DNA of 64,000 bases from Pseudorhodoplanes sp. (GCA_032027085.1 JAVSMS010000001.1:1690332-1754331); one strand, 5' to 3'. Numbered from the stretch's first letter, positions 52,442 to 62,416 are shown. Numbers and translations: made by a program. Notes: generated by a model from the letters alone, not told the origin.

Positions 52442-52801
52442 ATGGCTCGCGTCAAACGGGGCGTTACCGCCCATGCCCGCCACAAGAAGGTTTTCAAGGC
52501 CGCCAAGGGTTTCTACGGCCGCCGCAAGAACACCATCCGCATCGCCAAGCAGGCGGTGGAGAAGGCCAACCAATACGCCTTCCGTGACCGCAAGCGCAGG
52601 AAGCGCACCTTCCGCGCGCTCTGGATCCAGCGTCTGAACGCCGCCGTGCGCCCGTTCGGACTGACCTACAGCCGCTTCATCGACGGCCTCAATAAGTCCG
52701 GCCTCGAGATCGACCGCAAGGTGCTGTCGGATCTCGCGATCCACGAACCGGCGGCGTTCCAGGCGATTGTTGAGAAGGCCAAGGCAGCGCTGCCGGCGTA
52801 A
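52442..52801 (+). CDS. rplT: Ribosomal protein L20
   Basis: A 119-residue protein beginning [23 protein letters not shown], the L20 signature. L20 helps early 50S assembly and in several bacteria represses the rpmI-rplT mRNA. GGAG lies close to the ATG. It is separated from pheS by a MITE-like repeat. Confidence 0.97.
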   Translation: MARVKRGVTAHARHKKVFKAAKGFYGRRKNTIRIAKQAVEKANQYAFRDRKRRKRTFRALWIQRLNAAVRPFGLTYSRFIDGLNKSGLEIDRKVLSDLAIHEPAAFQAIVEKAKAALPA

Positions 52802-52810
52802 GTTTTCCGT

Positions 52811-52891
52811 CGTCATGCCCGGCCTTGTGCCGGGCATCCGCGCCTTCATGGCATCAAGACGTGGATGGCCGGCACAAGCGCGGCCATGACG
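52811..52891. repeat. MITE-like element with 32-bp inverted ends
   Basis: Positions 52811-52842 and the reverse complement of 52860-52891 match over 32 bases with a few differences, and the ends read CGTCATG. Only 17 bases lie between the arms. The element sits in the rplT-pheS gap, 16 nt before the pheS start. Confidence 0.7.
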
Positions 52892-52907
52892 GTTACAGAG
52901 ACCGCCC

Positions 52908-53990
52908 ATGACCGACATTGCCCAACTTCAGCAGGCAATCCTGACTGACATATCCACGGCACAAGACGAAGCCGCGCTGGAAGCCGTGCGCGTCGCCGCG
53001 CTCGGCAAGAGCGGCTCGGTCTCGGCTCTGCTCAAGACACTCGGCGGCATGACGCCGGAAGAGCGCAAGCAGAAGGGTCCGGCGATCAATGGACTGAAGG
53101 ATCGCGTCACTCAGGCGATCACAGAACGCCGCGAGGCACTGAAGAACGCCGCCCTCGACCGGAAGCTGGCGACCGAAACCGTCGATGTCACCCTGCCGCT
53201 GCGCGAAAGCCCCGCCGAAGCCGGACGCATTCATCCGATCAGCCAGGTGATCGACGAACTCACCGCGATCTTCGCCGATATGGGTTTCGCGGTCGCCGAA
53301 GGCCCGGACATCGAGACCGACGACTACAACTTCACCAAGCTGAATTTTCCCGAAGGGCATCCGGCCCGGGAAATGCACGACACCTTCTATTTCAATCCAG
53401 GCCCGGACGGCTCGCGCAAACTTTTGCGCACGCACACCTCACCCGTGCAGGTGCGCACCATGCTGGCGCAGAAGCCGCCGATCCGCGTGATCTGCCCGGG
53501 CCGCACCTATCGCAGCGATTCTGACCAGACGCATACGCCGATGTTTCACCAGGTCGAGGGCCTGGTGATCGACAAGAGCTCGCATCTCGGCCACCTGAAA
53601 TGGATCCTTGAGGAATTCTGCAAGGCGTTCTTCGAGGTCGACAACGTGAAGATGCGCATGCGCCCGTCGTTCTTCCCGTTCACCGAGCCGTCGATGGAAG
53701 TCGACATCCAGTGCAAGCGCGAAAAAGGTGAAATCCGCTTCGGCGAAGGTGAGGATTGGCTCGAGATTCTCGGCTGCGGCATGGTGCATCCGAACGTGCT
53801 GAGGAATTGCGGGATCGATCCGGACGTGTATCAGGGCTTCGCCTGGGGCATGGGGATCGACCGTATCGCCATGCTGAAATACGGCATGAACGACCTGCGC
53901 GCATTCTTTGATGCCGACGTGCGCTGGATGAACCATTACGGCTTCCGGCCGCTGGATTTCCCGACGCTGGCGGGAGGGCTGAGCACATGA
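52908..53990 (+). CDS. pheS: Phenylalanyl-tRNA synthetase alpha subunit
   Basis: A 360-residue class II synthetase subunit. An N-terminal coiled-coil (residues 1-90) is followed by the catalytic domain with ARGxDxD-type motifs: [19 protein letters not shown] and [18 protein letters not shown] (motif 3). Together with PheT it charges tRNA-Phe as an alpha2beta2 enzyme. Its stop overlaps the pheT ATG by 4 nt (ATGA). Confidence 0.97.
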   Translation: MTDIAQLQQAILTDISTAQDEAALEAVRVAALGKSGSVSALLKTLGGMTPEERKQKGPAINGLKDRVTQAITERREALKNAALDRKLATETVDVTLPLRESPAEAGRIHPISQVIDELTAIFADMGFAVAEGPDIETDDYNFTKLNFPEGHPAREMHDTFYFNPGPDGSRKLLRTHTSPVQVRTMLAQKPPIRVICPGRTYRSDSDQTHTPMFHQVEGLVIDKSSHLGHLKWILEEFCKAFFEVDNVKMRMRPSFFPFTEPSMEVDIQCKREKGEIRFGEGEDWLEILGCGMVHPNVLRNCGIDPDVYQGFAWGMGIDRIAMLKYGMNDLRAFFDADVRWMNHYGFRPLDFPTLAGGLST

Positions 53991-56404
53991 AATTCACCCT
54001 TTCCTGGCTGAAGCAGCATCTCGACACCGACGCCACGTTCGATGAGATCGTCGACAAGCTCACCATGATCGGGCTCGAGGTCGAGAATGTCGAAGACCCG
54101 GCCAAGAAATTCGCGCCGTTCAGGGTGGTGGAAGTCCTCTCCGCCGTGCAGCATCCGAATGCGGATCGCCTGCGCGTGTGCATGGTCAATACCGGCGAAG
54201 GCGCGCCGATCCAGATCGTGTGCGGCGCGCCGAATGCGCGCGGCGGCATGAAGGCGGTGCTCGGCAAGCCCGGCACCTACATCCCCGGCAAGAACATCAC
54301 GCTGAGCGTCGGCAAGATCCGCGGCGTCGAAAGCCACGGCATGCTGATCTCGGGCGCGGAGATCGAGTTCTCCGACGATGCAGACGGCATCATCGAGATG
54401 CCTGCCGATGCCCCGGTCGGCGCGGCGTTCGCGGACGTGATCGGCGCCAACGACCCTGTCATCGAGATCAACCTGACGCCGAACCGTCCCGACTGCACCG
54501 GTGTTTCCGGCATCGCACGCGATCTCGGCGCCACCGGCATCGGCAAGTTCAAGGAAAACACTCCGAAGCCGGTCAAAGGCGAATTCCCCTGCCCGGTGTC
54601 GGTGACGTTCGATTTCGGCGACACGCCCTCGCTCTGCCCCGGCTTCGCGCTGCGGCTGGTAAGAGGCGTGAAGAACGGCCCCTCGCCGGAATGGCTGCAG
54701 AAGCGCCTGACCGCGATCGGTCTGCGCCCGATCAACGCGCTGGTCGACATCACGAACTACATGACCTTCGACCGCGGGCGCCCGCTGCACGTGTTCGATG
54801 CCGCGAAGGTGCACGGCAATCTCACCGTCCGCCGCGCGAAAGCCGGCGAGGAAATGCTGGCGCTCGACGGCCGCACCTACAAGCTCGACGACAGCATCTG
54901 CGTCATCGCCGATGAAAAAAGCGTGGAATCGCTTGCCGGCATCATGGGCGGCGAAGCCTCCGGCTGCTCGGAGACGACTACCGACGTGCTGATCGAGTCA
55001 GCATTGTGGGTGCCGCTCAACATCGCGCAGACCGGCCGCAAGCTCGGCATCAATTCCGACGCACGCTACCGCTTCGAGCGCGGCGTTGATCCGAATTTCA
55101 TGGTGCCGGGACTCGATCTCGCGACGCAGCTCGTGCTCGAGATGTGCGGCGGCACGCCGTCGGAGATCGTCGTCACCGGCAACCCGCAAGTTGACGAGCG
55201 GCCAATCGACTTCCCGGTGGACGAGGTGAAGCGCCTGACTGGCCTCGACATCTCGCTGACCGAAACCAAGCGCATCCTCGGCCATCTCGGCTTCTTCGTT
55301 GCGGGCCAAGGTCCCGTGGTGAAAGTCGCCGTGCCGTCCTGGCGCGGCGACGTCGAAGGCAAGGCCGACATCGTCGAGGAAGTGGTCCGCATCGCCGGCA
55401 TGGACAACGTGCCTTCGACCGAATTTCCACGCGGCGAGGCACCGCGCAAGCCGGTGCTCACCCTGGCGCAAAACCGCACCCGCAAGGCCAAGCGCGCGCT
55501 AGCCGCGCGCGGGCTTGAAGAAGCGGTGACGTGGTCGTTCATCTCGAAGCCGAAGGCGCAAATGTTCGGCGGCGGACAACCCGAACTCGCACTCGCCAAT
55601 CCGATCGCTTCCGATTTGTCGGACATGCGGCCGAGCTTGCTGCCGGGCCTCGTTGCGGCAGCACAGCGCAACGCCGATCGCGGCTTCACTGACACGGCGG
55701 TCTTCGAGGTCGGGCAGATTTTCACCGGAGACAAGCCGGAGGACCAGTTGATGGCCGCCACGGGTCTGCGGCGCGGCCTCGCAACGAGCGCAGGCCTTGG
55801 TCGGCATTGGTCCGGCGGCAACAGCGCTGCGGATGCATTTGATGTCAAAGCGGATGCATTGGCGGTGCTGGCGGCGGCCGGCGCACCGATGGGAGCGCTG
55901 CAGATCGTGTCCGGCGGCCCGGCCTGGTTCCATCCAGGCCGCTCAGGCACCATCCAGATCGGCCCGAAAAATGTTCTCGGCTGGTTCGGCGAATTGCATC
56001 CGCGCGCGCTGGAAGCGCTCGACGCCGAAGGACCCGTTGTCGCATTCGAGCTGATTCTCGACCGCATTCCGGAGCCGAAGGCAAAGGCGACGCGCGCCAA
56101 GCCTGCACTGGAGATTTCGCCGTTCCAGCCAGTGATGCGCGACTTTGCTTTCATTGTCGACCGTGCGGTGAAGGCCGCCGATCTCGTGCGCGCCGCACAG
56201 AATGTCGACAAGCAGCTCATCACCGACGTAACGGTGTTCGATGTCTATGAGGGCAAGGGCATCGAGTCCGGCAAGAAGTCGCTCGCCATCGCGGTGACGA
56301 TCCAGCCGCGCGAGAAGACGATGACCGATGAGGAAATCGAAACGCTCGCCGGCAAGATCGTCGCTGACGTCAGCAAGCGCACCGGCGGCGTACTGCGCGC
56401 CTGA
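53987..56404 (+). CDS. pheT: Phenylalanyl-tRNA synthetase beta subunit
   Basis: An 805-residue subunit with the usual order: tRNA-binding EMAP-like domain (about 40-150), B3/B4 editing domain with the hydrolytic site, B5, a catalytic-like domain, and a C-terminal FDX-ACB anticodon-binding domain (about 710-805). Length is normal. It edits Tyr-tRNA-Phe. Translation is coupled to pheS. Confidence 0.96.
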   Translation: MKFTLSWLKQHLDTDATFDEIVDKLTMIGLEVENVEDPAKKFAPFRVVEVLSAVQHPNADRLRVCMVNTGEGAPIQIVCGAPNARGGMKAVLGKPGTYIPGKNITLSVGKIRGVESHGMLISGAEIEFSDDADGIIEMPADAPVGAAFADVIGANDPVIEINLTPNRPDCTGVSGIARDLGATGIGKFKENTPKPVKGEFPCPVSVTFDFGDTPSLCPGFALRLVRGVKNGPSPEWLQKRLTAIGLRPINALVDITNYMTFDRGRPLHVFDAAKVHGNLTVRRAKAGEEMLALDGRTYKLDDSICVIADEKSVESLAGIMGGEASGCSETTTDVLIESALWVPLNIAQTGRKLGINSDARYRFERGVDPNFMVPGLDLATQLVLEMCGGTPSEIVVTGNPQVDERPIDFPVDEVKRLTGLDISLTETKRILGHLGFFVAGQGPVVKVAVPSWRGDVEGKADIVEEVVRIAGMDNVPSTEFPRGEAPRKPVLTLAQNRTRKAKRALAARGLEEAVTWSFISKPKAQMFGGGQPELALANPIASDLSDMRPSLLPGLVAAAQRNADRGFTDTAVFEVGQIFTGDKPEDQLMAATGLRRGLATSAGLGRHWSGGNSAADAFDVKADALAVLAAAGAPMGALQIVSGGPAWFHPGRSGTIQIGPKNVLGWFGELHPRALEALDAEGPVVAFELILDRIPEPKAKATRAKPALEISPFQPVMRDFAFIVDRAVKAADLVRAAQNVDKQLITDVTVFDVYEGKGIESGKKSLAIAVTIQPREKTMTDEEIETLAGKIVADVSKRTGGVLRA

Positions 56405-56553
56405 GTCGCGCATTACATTTTTGTCATCTTCCGCTTCTTGATGAACCAAACGTTGCATGGCTGCGTTGCGGAAAGGAACCACGCTGCAAGCCTATTTCGG
56501 ACTCATTTCGGAATCACGGTCACAGCGGAAGTATCCTCTGGAGTTTTGTCAGT

Positions 56554-56979
56554 ATGAATCGCACCATGTTTTTCAAATTTGCGCCGCTGGCGTTGAGCGT
56601 CGTAATCGTCGGCGGGGCGATGTCGCTCCCGGCCACCCCCGCCTCTGCCGCACCCGCCGCCAACATCGTCGCCACCATCCCGTCGCAGAACGATATGCTG
56701 CAGCAGGTGCAGTGGCGCCGGCATGGCCATTATCCCGGATATTACGGGCGCCATTATCGCCGCGATCGCGGCGGCGCTGTCGCCGCCGGCGTGATCGGCG
56801 GTCTGGCGCTCGGCGCTATCCTCGGCGCAGCTGCCTCCGCACCTCCGCCCCCTGCTTATTATGGGCCGGCTTACGGCGACAGGGACTGGCTGGCCTATTG
56901 CTCGTCGAAATACCGCTCCTTCGATCCCCGCAGCGGCACGTATCTCGGCTATGACGGGCTGCGGCATCCCTGCCAGTAA
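56554..56979 (+). CDS. BA14K family exported protein
   Basis: A 141-residue protein with a signal peptide (FKFAPLALSVVIVGGAMSLP), a His/Arg/Tyr-rich stretch (RRHGHYPGYYGRHYRRD), a Gly-rich hydrophobic segment (AAGVIGGLALGAILG) and the BA14K signature AYCSSKYRSFDPRSGTYLG. The family is named after a 14-kDa immunoreactive, lectin-like Brucella protein. A good terminator follows. The in-frame upstream region has no better start. Confidence 0.88.
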   Translation: MNRTMFFKFAPLALSVVIVGGAMSLPATPASAAPAANIVATIPSQNDMLQQVQWRRHGHYPGYYGRHYRRDRGGAVAAGVIGGLALGAILGAAASAPPPPAYYGPAYGDRDWLAYCSSKYRSFDPRSGTYLGYDGLRHPCQ

Positions 56980-57001
56980 GATCGAGCCAGTTTGAAATCA
57001 G

Positions 57002-57027
57002 AAGGCTCCGGCGATTGCCGGAGCCTT
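57002..57027. terminator. Terminator after the BA14K gene
   Basis: An 11-bp perfect stem (57002-57012 with 57017-57027, loop GATT) is followed by a short T-rich stretch. It lies between two convergent genes and may serve both. Confidence 0.7.
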
Positions 57028-57040
57028 TCTGTTTCAACAA

Positions 57041-57709
57041 TCACACACGCAGCAAATCGACATAAGCGAAGCCATCGCGCGTCACCGTCTCACCAACGGC
57101 GATCGGAATCCGCCGTGCAAACATCGGACCTGCCGATACGAAAGAATGAAATTCCCCGTTCTCGCCGCAAGGATCGGTGCCGCGCGGCAGATCCGCCAGC
57201 AGGGCCTCGTCGTAGCGGCGACCGGCAAACGACGGCGGGAGTTTCGCCAGATCGACAGTGGCGAGGGTCGCTTCGAGGCCGCCCGCGATCATCTCGCGGG
57301 CCAGCGTCTCTGTCGGGCGCTGCCAGAGCGGGAACACCGCCTGCATGCCGACATCCGCCAGACGCTGCTCGCGATAGGCGCGAACATCTTCCAGAAACAG
57401 ATCGCCGAAGATGACGTGCGTGACGTCGTCCGCTTTCGCCTGCGCCATCGCCGCGGCCATTTCCCGCTCATAAATTTCATTCGGGCATGGAAACGGGATA
57501 CGCACGACAATCGGGGTCAGCCGCACGGCAGCAAGCTGCGCCTGCAAAAGCTCCTCGCGGACGCCGTGCATGCTGACGCGGCCAAAGGTGTCCGTGACGG
57601 TGGTCAGTGCCGCGACGATTTCGTAATTGCCGGCCCGGCGGACCTCATGCAGCGCCCAGGCGCTGTCTTTACCGCTCGACCAAGCGATCAGGGCCTTGGG
57701 CTGCATCAT
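57041..57709 (-). CDS. Dph6-like ATP-pyrophosphatase (PP-loop) protein
   Basis: A 222-residue protein with the PP-loop motif SSGKDSAWAL (residues 11-20) and a C-terminal GTDPCGENGEFHSFV segment, the hallmarks of the diphthine-ammonia ligase-like (MJ0570) family. Bacteria have no diphthamide, so the reaction here must be another ATP-dependent amidation or thiolation-like step. It starts at ATG 57709, overlapping the stop of the amine oxidase gene upstream (ATGA), so the two are translated together. Substrate unknown. Confidence 0.82.
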   Translation of the reverse strand: MMQPKALIAWSSGKDSAWALHEVRRAGNYEIVAALTTVTDTFGRVSMHGVREELLQAQLAAVRLTPIVVRIPFPCPNEIYEREMAAAMAQAKADDVTHVIFGDLFLEDVRAYREQRLADVGMQAVFPLWQRPTETLAREMIAGGLEATLATVDLAKLPPSFAGRRYDEALLADLPRGTDPCGENGEFHSFVSAGPMFARRIPIAVGETVTRDGFAYVDLLRV

Positions 57710-59073
57710 CGTCGCGGCTGTTGACGTGGTTGCCGCTGCGGCCTTGCCGGCGGCGCAAGCAGCTTGATGACTGCGTCGGCAGCGCGTTCGCCGGATTCCC
57801 AGGCGCCGCCGACCGTGCCCCACAATGTCTCGTGCGCGGCCTCGCCGGCGAAGAAGATGCGCTCGCGCAACGGCTCCATCAGAATGCGGCGCGAAGGCTG
57901 GCCGCCGACTGCGGCAGCAGAAAACGCGCCGAGCACCCAGGGGTCCGCGTTCCATTGCGTGGCGTGACTGCGCTTGATCGTCTGCCTGATATCGGCACCG
58001 AACAGATCCGCCAGCCAGCCCTGCGCGAAGGCGATCATCTCGCGCGGGCCTTTTTCCGTGAGATCGCGGCCAAAGGAGCCGCCGACATCGATGTAAGCCA
58101 GCGTCGAGCCCCCGGCATTGGCGAGCAAAGCTGCTGTGCGCGGCCCTTGCGCCTTCTCAAACAACAGATCGTCGCGTTGCAGATCCAGCGGATTGCCGGA
58201 AAATTCCAGCGCGATGTGATCGTAGCTGCCGAGTTGCAGACGGCTGAGCGCATCGAGCTGCCGCTTCGGCAATTCCGGCGCGAAGGCTATCTTGCCGGCA
58301 AGCAGGACATTGGTGGAGGCAGTGACGATCACCGCGCGAGCCGCGAGCCGTCCTCGGGCCGTGTCGAGGGTGACTTCGCCGCGGCTGCGTGAATCGATGG
58401 CATCGACTGGCGTCGCAATCTGCACCGGCAGGCCTTCCGCGAGCTTTGCCACCAGCGTTCCGAAACCCTGGCGGCAGAACGCATCAATGTCGCGCTCCCA
58501 GGATTTCGAGAAATCCTGCGCCGACACGTCGCTCAAATCCTTGGCGCAGCCGAACGGACCGAGATTAAATTCGACCGAGGCGCGCCAGTCGCCGAGATCC
58601 TTCGGCAGCGCCTGTGCGGATGGCAAATCAACCTTGCGCGCGGCATCCTCGATTGCACGCCGCGAGCGCACCAGCAGCGATAGGAATTCCTCCATCTCGC
58701 CCTCGCGCGCATAGCGCTTGCCGATGCGCAGTTTCTGTCCGGGCGGCGCCGGATAAACCTCAAGGCCGGTGCGCGCCGCAAGCCGCGCGAGCGGGTTGAC
58801 GTCCGGCATATGAATCCAGTGCGCGCCAAGATCGAAGGGCACGCCGAAAATATTCATGTCGGTAATGCAGCGCCCGCCGATGTAATTCGCCGCTTCAAAA
58901 ATGCGCACGCTCTTGCCCGCGGCGGCAAGCTTGCGCGCGGCAGCAATCCCGGCGGCGCCCGCGCCGACAATCGCGACATCGAGTTCGGCGGCAGACGCGG
59001 ACGTGCCGAAAGCGGGCGTCGTCGCGGCGCCGGCCGCCGCGGCGAGAAAAGATCGTCGGCTCAATGGAGTCAT
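57706..59073 (-). CDS. Tat-exported FAD-dependent amine oxidase
   Basis: A 455-residue flavoprotein. The N-terminus has a twin-arginine signal (LSRRSFLAAAAGAATT), so the folded enzyme is sent to the periplasm. The FAD-binding motif VAIVGAGAAGIAAARKLA follows from residue 33, and the C-terminal part (RIFFAGEAAHETLWGTVGGAWESG) is the flavin amine oxidase signature. It should oxidise a primary or secondary amine, giving H2O2. Its stop overlaps the start of the Dph6-like gene. The ribosome binding site before ATG 59073 is weak. Substrate unknown. Confidence 0.88.
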   Translation of the reverse strand: MTPLSRRSFLAAAAGAATTPAFGTSASAAELDVAIVGAGAAGIAAARKLAAAGKSVRIFEAANYIGGRCITDMNIFGVPFDLGAHWIHMPDVNPLARLAARTGLEVYPAPPGQKLRIGKRYAREGEMEEFLSLLVRSRRAIEDAARKVDLPSAQALPKDLGDWRASVEFNLGPFGCAKDLSDVSAQDFSKSWERDIDAFCRQGFGTLVAKLAEGLPVQIATPVDAIDSRSRGEVTLDTARGRLAARAVIVTASTNVLLAGKIAFAPELPKRQLDALSRLQLGSYDHIALEFSGNPLDLQRDDLLFEKAQGPRTAALLANAGGSTLAYIDVGGSFGRDLTEKGPREMIAFAQGWLADLFGADIRQTIKRSHATQWNADPWVLGAFSAAAVGGQPSRRILMEPLRERIFFAGEAAHETLWGTVGGAWESGERAADAVIKLLAPPARPQRQPRQQPRR

Positions 59074-59255
59074 GGTTTCTGGAATGTTACGGGACGCGGC
59101 TAATGTGCCCAATCGCGCGCGGAACCGCAATCGCCGTCACGCATGCGCGGAGATTGCCGCATGGCGGCATGAACCAAATGGCAACGGCTTCCGACCAATA
59201 ATGTTGTGTATGGCGGTAAGCGGCAGGGACCGCGTGCCAGAGGGAAAGCGCTGCC

Positions 59256-60077
59256 ATGGGTACTGCGCTCGACAGAATCGGGCATCTGCTCGCCAGCTAT
59301 CTGGAAAAGCCCGTGCAGGGCTATGAGCCCTTCACGCCGAGCGATCCCGCCGCATTGCGCTCGACGCTTCGCCCCGGCGATGTGCTGCTGGTCGAAGGCA
59401 ATAACCGCGTTTCCGGCGTCATCAAATATCTCACCCAATCGACCTGGTCGCACGCCGCGCTTTTTGTCGGGCGCATCGGCGATCGCGAAAGTGCGGACGG
59501 AGAACCGCTGACACTGGTGGAAGCCGAGCTGGGAAAGGGCGTCGTTGCCGCGCCGCTGTCGAAATATTTCCAGTATCACACCCGCATCTGTCGTCCGACC
59601 GGCTTGTCGAAGGAAGATTGTGTGCGTGTCTGCGGCTTCGCAGCCGAGCGCATCGGCTTCGATTACGACCTTAAGAACATCGTCGACCTGATGCGCTATC
59701 TGTTTCCAATGCCGGTGCCGGCGCGTTTTCGCCGCCGCATGATGGCAATGGGCTCGGGCGACCCCACCCGCATCATCTGCTCGGCACTGATCGCGCAGGC
59801 TTTTGACTCCGTACGTTACCCGATCCTGCCCAAGATCACGCGCGTCGAAAGCGAAGCCATGCGTCAGGAAATCCTGGAAATCCGTCATTCGTCGCTTTAT
59901 GCGCCGCGCGATTTTGACATTTCGCCCTATTTCGAGGTGGTGAAGCCGACGCTGCAGAACGGCTTCGACTATAAGAAGATGCAATGGGCGGATCAGGTTA
60001 TGACCGAGCTGGCGGCGGTGGACGCTGCTAACGCGGCGCTTGTACCTGACCACGCGCACGCCACGTCCTCGTCTTGA
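59256..60077 (+). CDS. YiiX/YebB-like permuted NlpC/P60 cysteine hydrolase
   Basis: A 273-residue protein of the papain-like, circularly permuted group. The fold starts RPGDVLLVEGNNRVSGVIKYLTQ; the His is in STWSHAALFVG, the acid in VEAELGKG, and the Cys in TRIICSALIAQAF. Such proteins are thought to be lipid- or peptidoglycan-directed hydrolases. No signal peptide is seen. The C-terminal quarter (EILEIRHSSLYAPRDFDISPYF) is a conserved extension. A REP-like repeat follows the stop. Confidence 0.8.
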   Translation: MGTALDRIGHLLASYLEKPVQGYEPFTPSDPAALRSTLRPGDVLLVEGNNRVSGVIKYLTQSTWSHAALFVGRIGDRESADGEPLTLVEAELGKGVVAAPLSKYFQYHTRICRPTGLSKEDCVRVCGFAAERIGFDYDLKNIVDLMRYLFPMPVPARFRRRMMAMGSGDPTRIICSALIAQAFDSVRYPILPKITRVESEAMRQEILEIRHSSLYAPRDFDISPYFEVVKPTLQNGFDYKKMQWADQVMTELAAVDAANAALVPDHAHATSSS

Positions 60078-60190
60078 GGTGCGAGGGCGAAGCTCGAGCC
60101 TCCGAGAGGCCGGCTAATCAATCATCCTGACATACGCCCATGGCCTTTGAGGCCCGCGCTCCGCGCGGGCGCCTCAGGGTCACGGACCAA
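60068..60190. repeat. Degenerate palindromic repeats in the YiiX-EI24 gap
   Basis: Two imperfect palindromes are visible: around 60072-60107 (GAGGTGCGA...AGCTCGAGCCTC) and around 60147-60176 (TTTGAGGC...GCCTCAGG, with an inner GCGC stem). They look like decayed REP units of the CATCCTGAGG type. No gene is credible in this gap. Confidence 0.45.
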
Positions 60191-60249
60191 GGTCTTGTGC
60201 AGAGGGCGGGCCATCGCTACCTCTGCGGCCTCGACCGCAGGGACCGCCC

Positions 60250-60981
60250 ATGATCGACGCCGCCGTCAAATCCATCCAGCAGATGTTCTCGCCGGAATTC
60301 CGCTCGGTCTTACTCAAAGCCGTGCTGCTGGCGCTTGTCCTGATCGTGCTGCTGGGCGTGGGCCTGCATCAGTTTCTGTCCTGGCTGACGGCCAATGGCA
60401 CGATCTGGGTGGAAGGCCAGGTCGCCCCGACCTATTACACGCCGCTCTCCTGGCTGATCTGGATACTCTCGATCGCTGCAACGCTCGGCATCGTCGTCGG
60501 CGGCATCTTCCTGATGCCTGCGGTGACCGCCTTCGTCGGCAGCTTCTTCGTTGACCAGATCGCCGAACAGGTTGAACGCGTTCATTACCCCGCCGATCCG
60601 CTTGGCAAGGCGGTGCCGCTCATGCCGGCGACCATGCACGGCATCAAGACCGCGCTACTTGCCATCGGCGTCTATATTCTGGCGTTGCCATTCCTGTTCA
60701 TCGCCGGCGCAGGCCTGTTCATCCTGTTCTTCGCTGCGGCTTATCTTCTGAGCCGAGAATATTTCGAACTCGCGGCGATGCGCTTTCGTCCGGCTGAGGA
60801 AGCCAGGGCCTTCCGCAAGCAGCATCAGACCACGGTGTTCACGGCAGGCTTATTGATCGCGGCCTTCGTGTCGATCCCGATTCTGAATCTGGCGACGCCG
60901 CTCTTCGGCATGGCGCTGATGGTCCACACGCACAAGAAGTTGTCCGGTAACAGGACGGAACTGATCGAAGCGAGGGTGTAG
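60250..60981 (+). CDS. EI24/CysZ-like membrane protein
   Basis: A 243-residue integral membrane protein with about five helices (LLKAVLLALVLIVLLGVGL; WLIWILSIAATLGIVVGGIFL; IKTALLAIGVYILALPFLFI; GLFILFFAAAYLLSREYFELAA; VFTAGLLIAAFVSIPILNL). The motif LLSREYFELAAMRF and the PLFGMALMVH ending are typical of the EI24 domain family, whose enterobacterial member CysZ imports sulfate. Sulfate transport is possible but not proven here. It lies 36 nt from the 3' end of nth. Confidence 0.82.
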   Translation: MIDAAVKSIQQMFSPEFRSVLLKAVLLALVLIVLLGVGLHQFLSWLTANGTIWVEGQVAPTYYTPLSWLIWILSIAATLGIVVGGIFLMPAVTAFVGSFFVDQIAEQVERVHYPADPLGKAVPLMPATMHGIKTALLAIGVYILALPFLFIAGAGLFILFFAAAYLLSREYFELAAMRFRPAEEARAFRKQHQTTVFTAGLLIAAFVSIPILNLATPLFGMALMVHTHKKLSGNRTELIEARV

Positions 60982-61016
60982 ACTCGTTTTTCACCCGCGT
61001 GGCGGGGAGAAGAAAA

Positions 61017-61820
61017 CTATGCCGCCAGCACGGTCTTGCCGGGCCACTTGCACAGATCGGCGATGATACACCTCTCGCAGAGCGGCCTGCGGGCGAGGCA
61101 AGTATAGCGCCCGTGCAGGATCAGCCAATGGTGCGCGTGCAGCATGTATTTCGGCGGAATGACCTCAAGCAGCTTCAGCTCGACCTCAAGCGGCGTCTTG
61201 CCGGGCGCAAGACCGGTGCGGTTACCGACGCGAAAGACATGCGTGTCCACCGCCAGGGTCGGCTCACCGAAGGCGATGTTGAGCACCACGTTCGCAGTCT
61301 TGCGGCCGACGCCGGGCAAGGACTCCAGTGCCGCGCGATCACGCGGCACCTCGCCGCCATGCTCGGCGATCAGTCGCTCCGACAAGGCGATGACGTTCTT
61401 CGCCTTGTTACGGTAGAGGCCGATGGTCTTGATATAGTCGCGCACCTTCTCTTCGCCGAGCTTCACCATCTTCTGCGGCGTATCGGCCGCCACGAACAAG
61501 GCCGGCGTCGCCTTGTTGACTCCGGCATCGGTCGCCTGCGCCGACAGCACCACGGCGACCAGCAGAGTGAAGGCATTGATGTGCTGCAACTCGCCCTTGG
61601 GCTTCGGCTGGACCTCATGAAAGCGCCGGAAGGCTTCCTCGACCTCGGCCGGCGTCCATGGCGGAATGTCGCCGTGCAGGGCTTTGACATCCGCCCGCAC
61701 CTGCTGGGCGGGCGTTTTCGGCTTGACCTTGCGTTTTCTCGCGAGCGGTTTCTTCGCAATCTTGCGTGCAGCGCTGGGTTTTTTCGCCGTTCTGCGGTTC
61801 CCGGTCGTTTTTCGTGCCAT
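61017..61820 (-). CDS. nth: Endonuclease III (DNA glycosylase/AP lyase)
   Basis: A 267-residue base-excision repair enzyme for oxidised pyrimidines. A basic N-terminal extension of about 40 residues (Lys/Arg/Ala) precedes the HhH-GPD core. The hairpin and catalytic Lys and Asp are in LPGVGRKTANVVLN and LAVDTHVFRV. The [4Fe-4S] cluster is C241-x6-C248-x2-C251-x5-C257. AGGGGAG precedes the ATG; the ribosome binding site is half of a palindrome shared with the divergent DUF2244 gene. Confidence 0.96.
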   Translation of the reverse strand: MARKTTGNRRTAKKPSAARKIAKKPLARKRKVKPKTPAQQVRADVKALHGDIPPWTPAEVEEAFRRFHEVQPKPKGELQHINAFTLLVAVVLSAQATDAGVNKATPALFVAADTPQKMVKLGEEKVRDYIKTIGLYRNKAKNVIALSERLIAEHGGEVPRDRAALESLPGVGRKTANVVLNIAFGEPTLAVDTHVFRVGNRTGLAPGKTPLEVELKLLEVIPPKYMLHAHHWLILHGRYTCLARRPLCERCIIADLCKWPGKTVLAA

Positions 61821-61841
61821 TTCTCCCCTATATTAGGGGTC
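61821..61841. promoter_or_regulatory. 21-nt palindromic gap holding two divergent ribosome binding sites
   Basis: CCCCTA-TAT-TAGGGG lies in the 21 bases between the ATG of nth (61818-61820, minus) and the ATG of the DUF2244 gene (61842, plus). Each strand's AGGGG is that gene's ribosome binding site. There is no room for a promoter between them. Confidence 0.75.
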
Positions 61842-62354
61842 ATGAACCCAGACAACGACCCGAATTCCGAACCCACATTGTTTTCGGCGATCCTGACCCC
61901 GCACCGCTCACTCAGTCGCAAGGGCTTCATCGTGCTGATGGCAATCGTGAGCGCTATCAGCTTCGTCGCCGGGATGGTGTTCGTGATCGCGGGCGCGTGG
62001 CCGGTCTTCGGCATTTTTGGTCTCAACGTGCTGCTGATCTATTGGGCGTTCAAGGCGAATTACCGCGCTGCGGCCGAATACGAGCAGGTCATGGTGACCG
62101 CGTCGGAACTGAAAATCCGCAAGGTGAGCGCCAAGGGCGTGATGCGGGAATGGTCGCTTAATCCGCTCTGGGTGAGGCTGGAGCGCGAGACCCATGCGGA
62201 GTTCGGCGTCCTGAAGCTGGCCCTGACGATGCGAGACTGGCGCCTTTCCATCGGCCATTTTCTCAGCCCAGACGAGAAAGAAAGCTTTTCCACAGCCCTG
62301 ACCGCCGCTCTGAGCGAAGCAAGACGCGGTCCGACCAGGACCGTCCTGACATAG
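61842..62354 (+). CDS. DUF2244 domain membrane protein
   Basis: A 170-residue protein with two adjacent membrane helices (FIVLMAIVSAISFVAGMVFV and WPVFGIFGLNVLLIYWAF) and a soluble C-terminal domain (YEQVMVTASELKIRKVSAKG, then WVRLERETHAEFGVLKLALTM). This is the DUF2244 family of alphaproteobacteria, of unknown function and commonly found near nth. Its ATG is 21 nt from that of nth on the other strand. Confidence 0.85.
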   Translation: MNPDNDPNSEPTLFSAILTPHRSLSRKGFIVLMAIVSAISFVAGMVFVIAGAWPVFGIFGLNVLLIYWAFKANYRAAAEYEQVMVTASELKIRKVSAKGVMREWSLNPLWVRLERETHAEFGVLKLALTMRDWRLSIGHFLSPDEKESFSTALTAALSEARRGPTRTVLT

Positions 62355-62416
62355 CCCGCGCCCGACAGAAAACGGGTGGGTTCGGCCGGCGGGCTGTCCT
62401 AGTGAGGAAGGCTGAC

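Noticed and set aside
60999-61841. A long N-terminal extension of the DUF2244 protein
   Set aside because: That part of the frame is antisense to nth, while ATG 61842 gives the normal family length.
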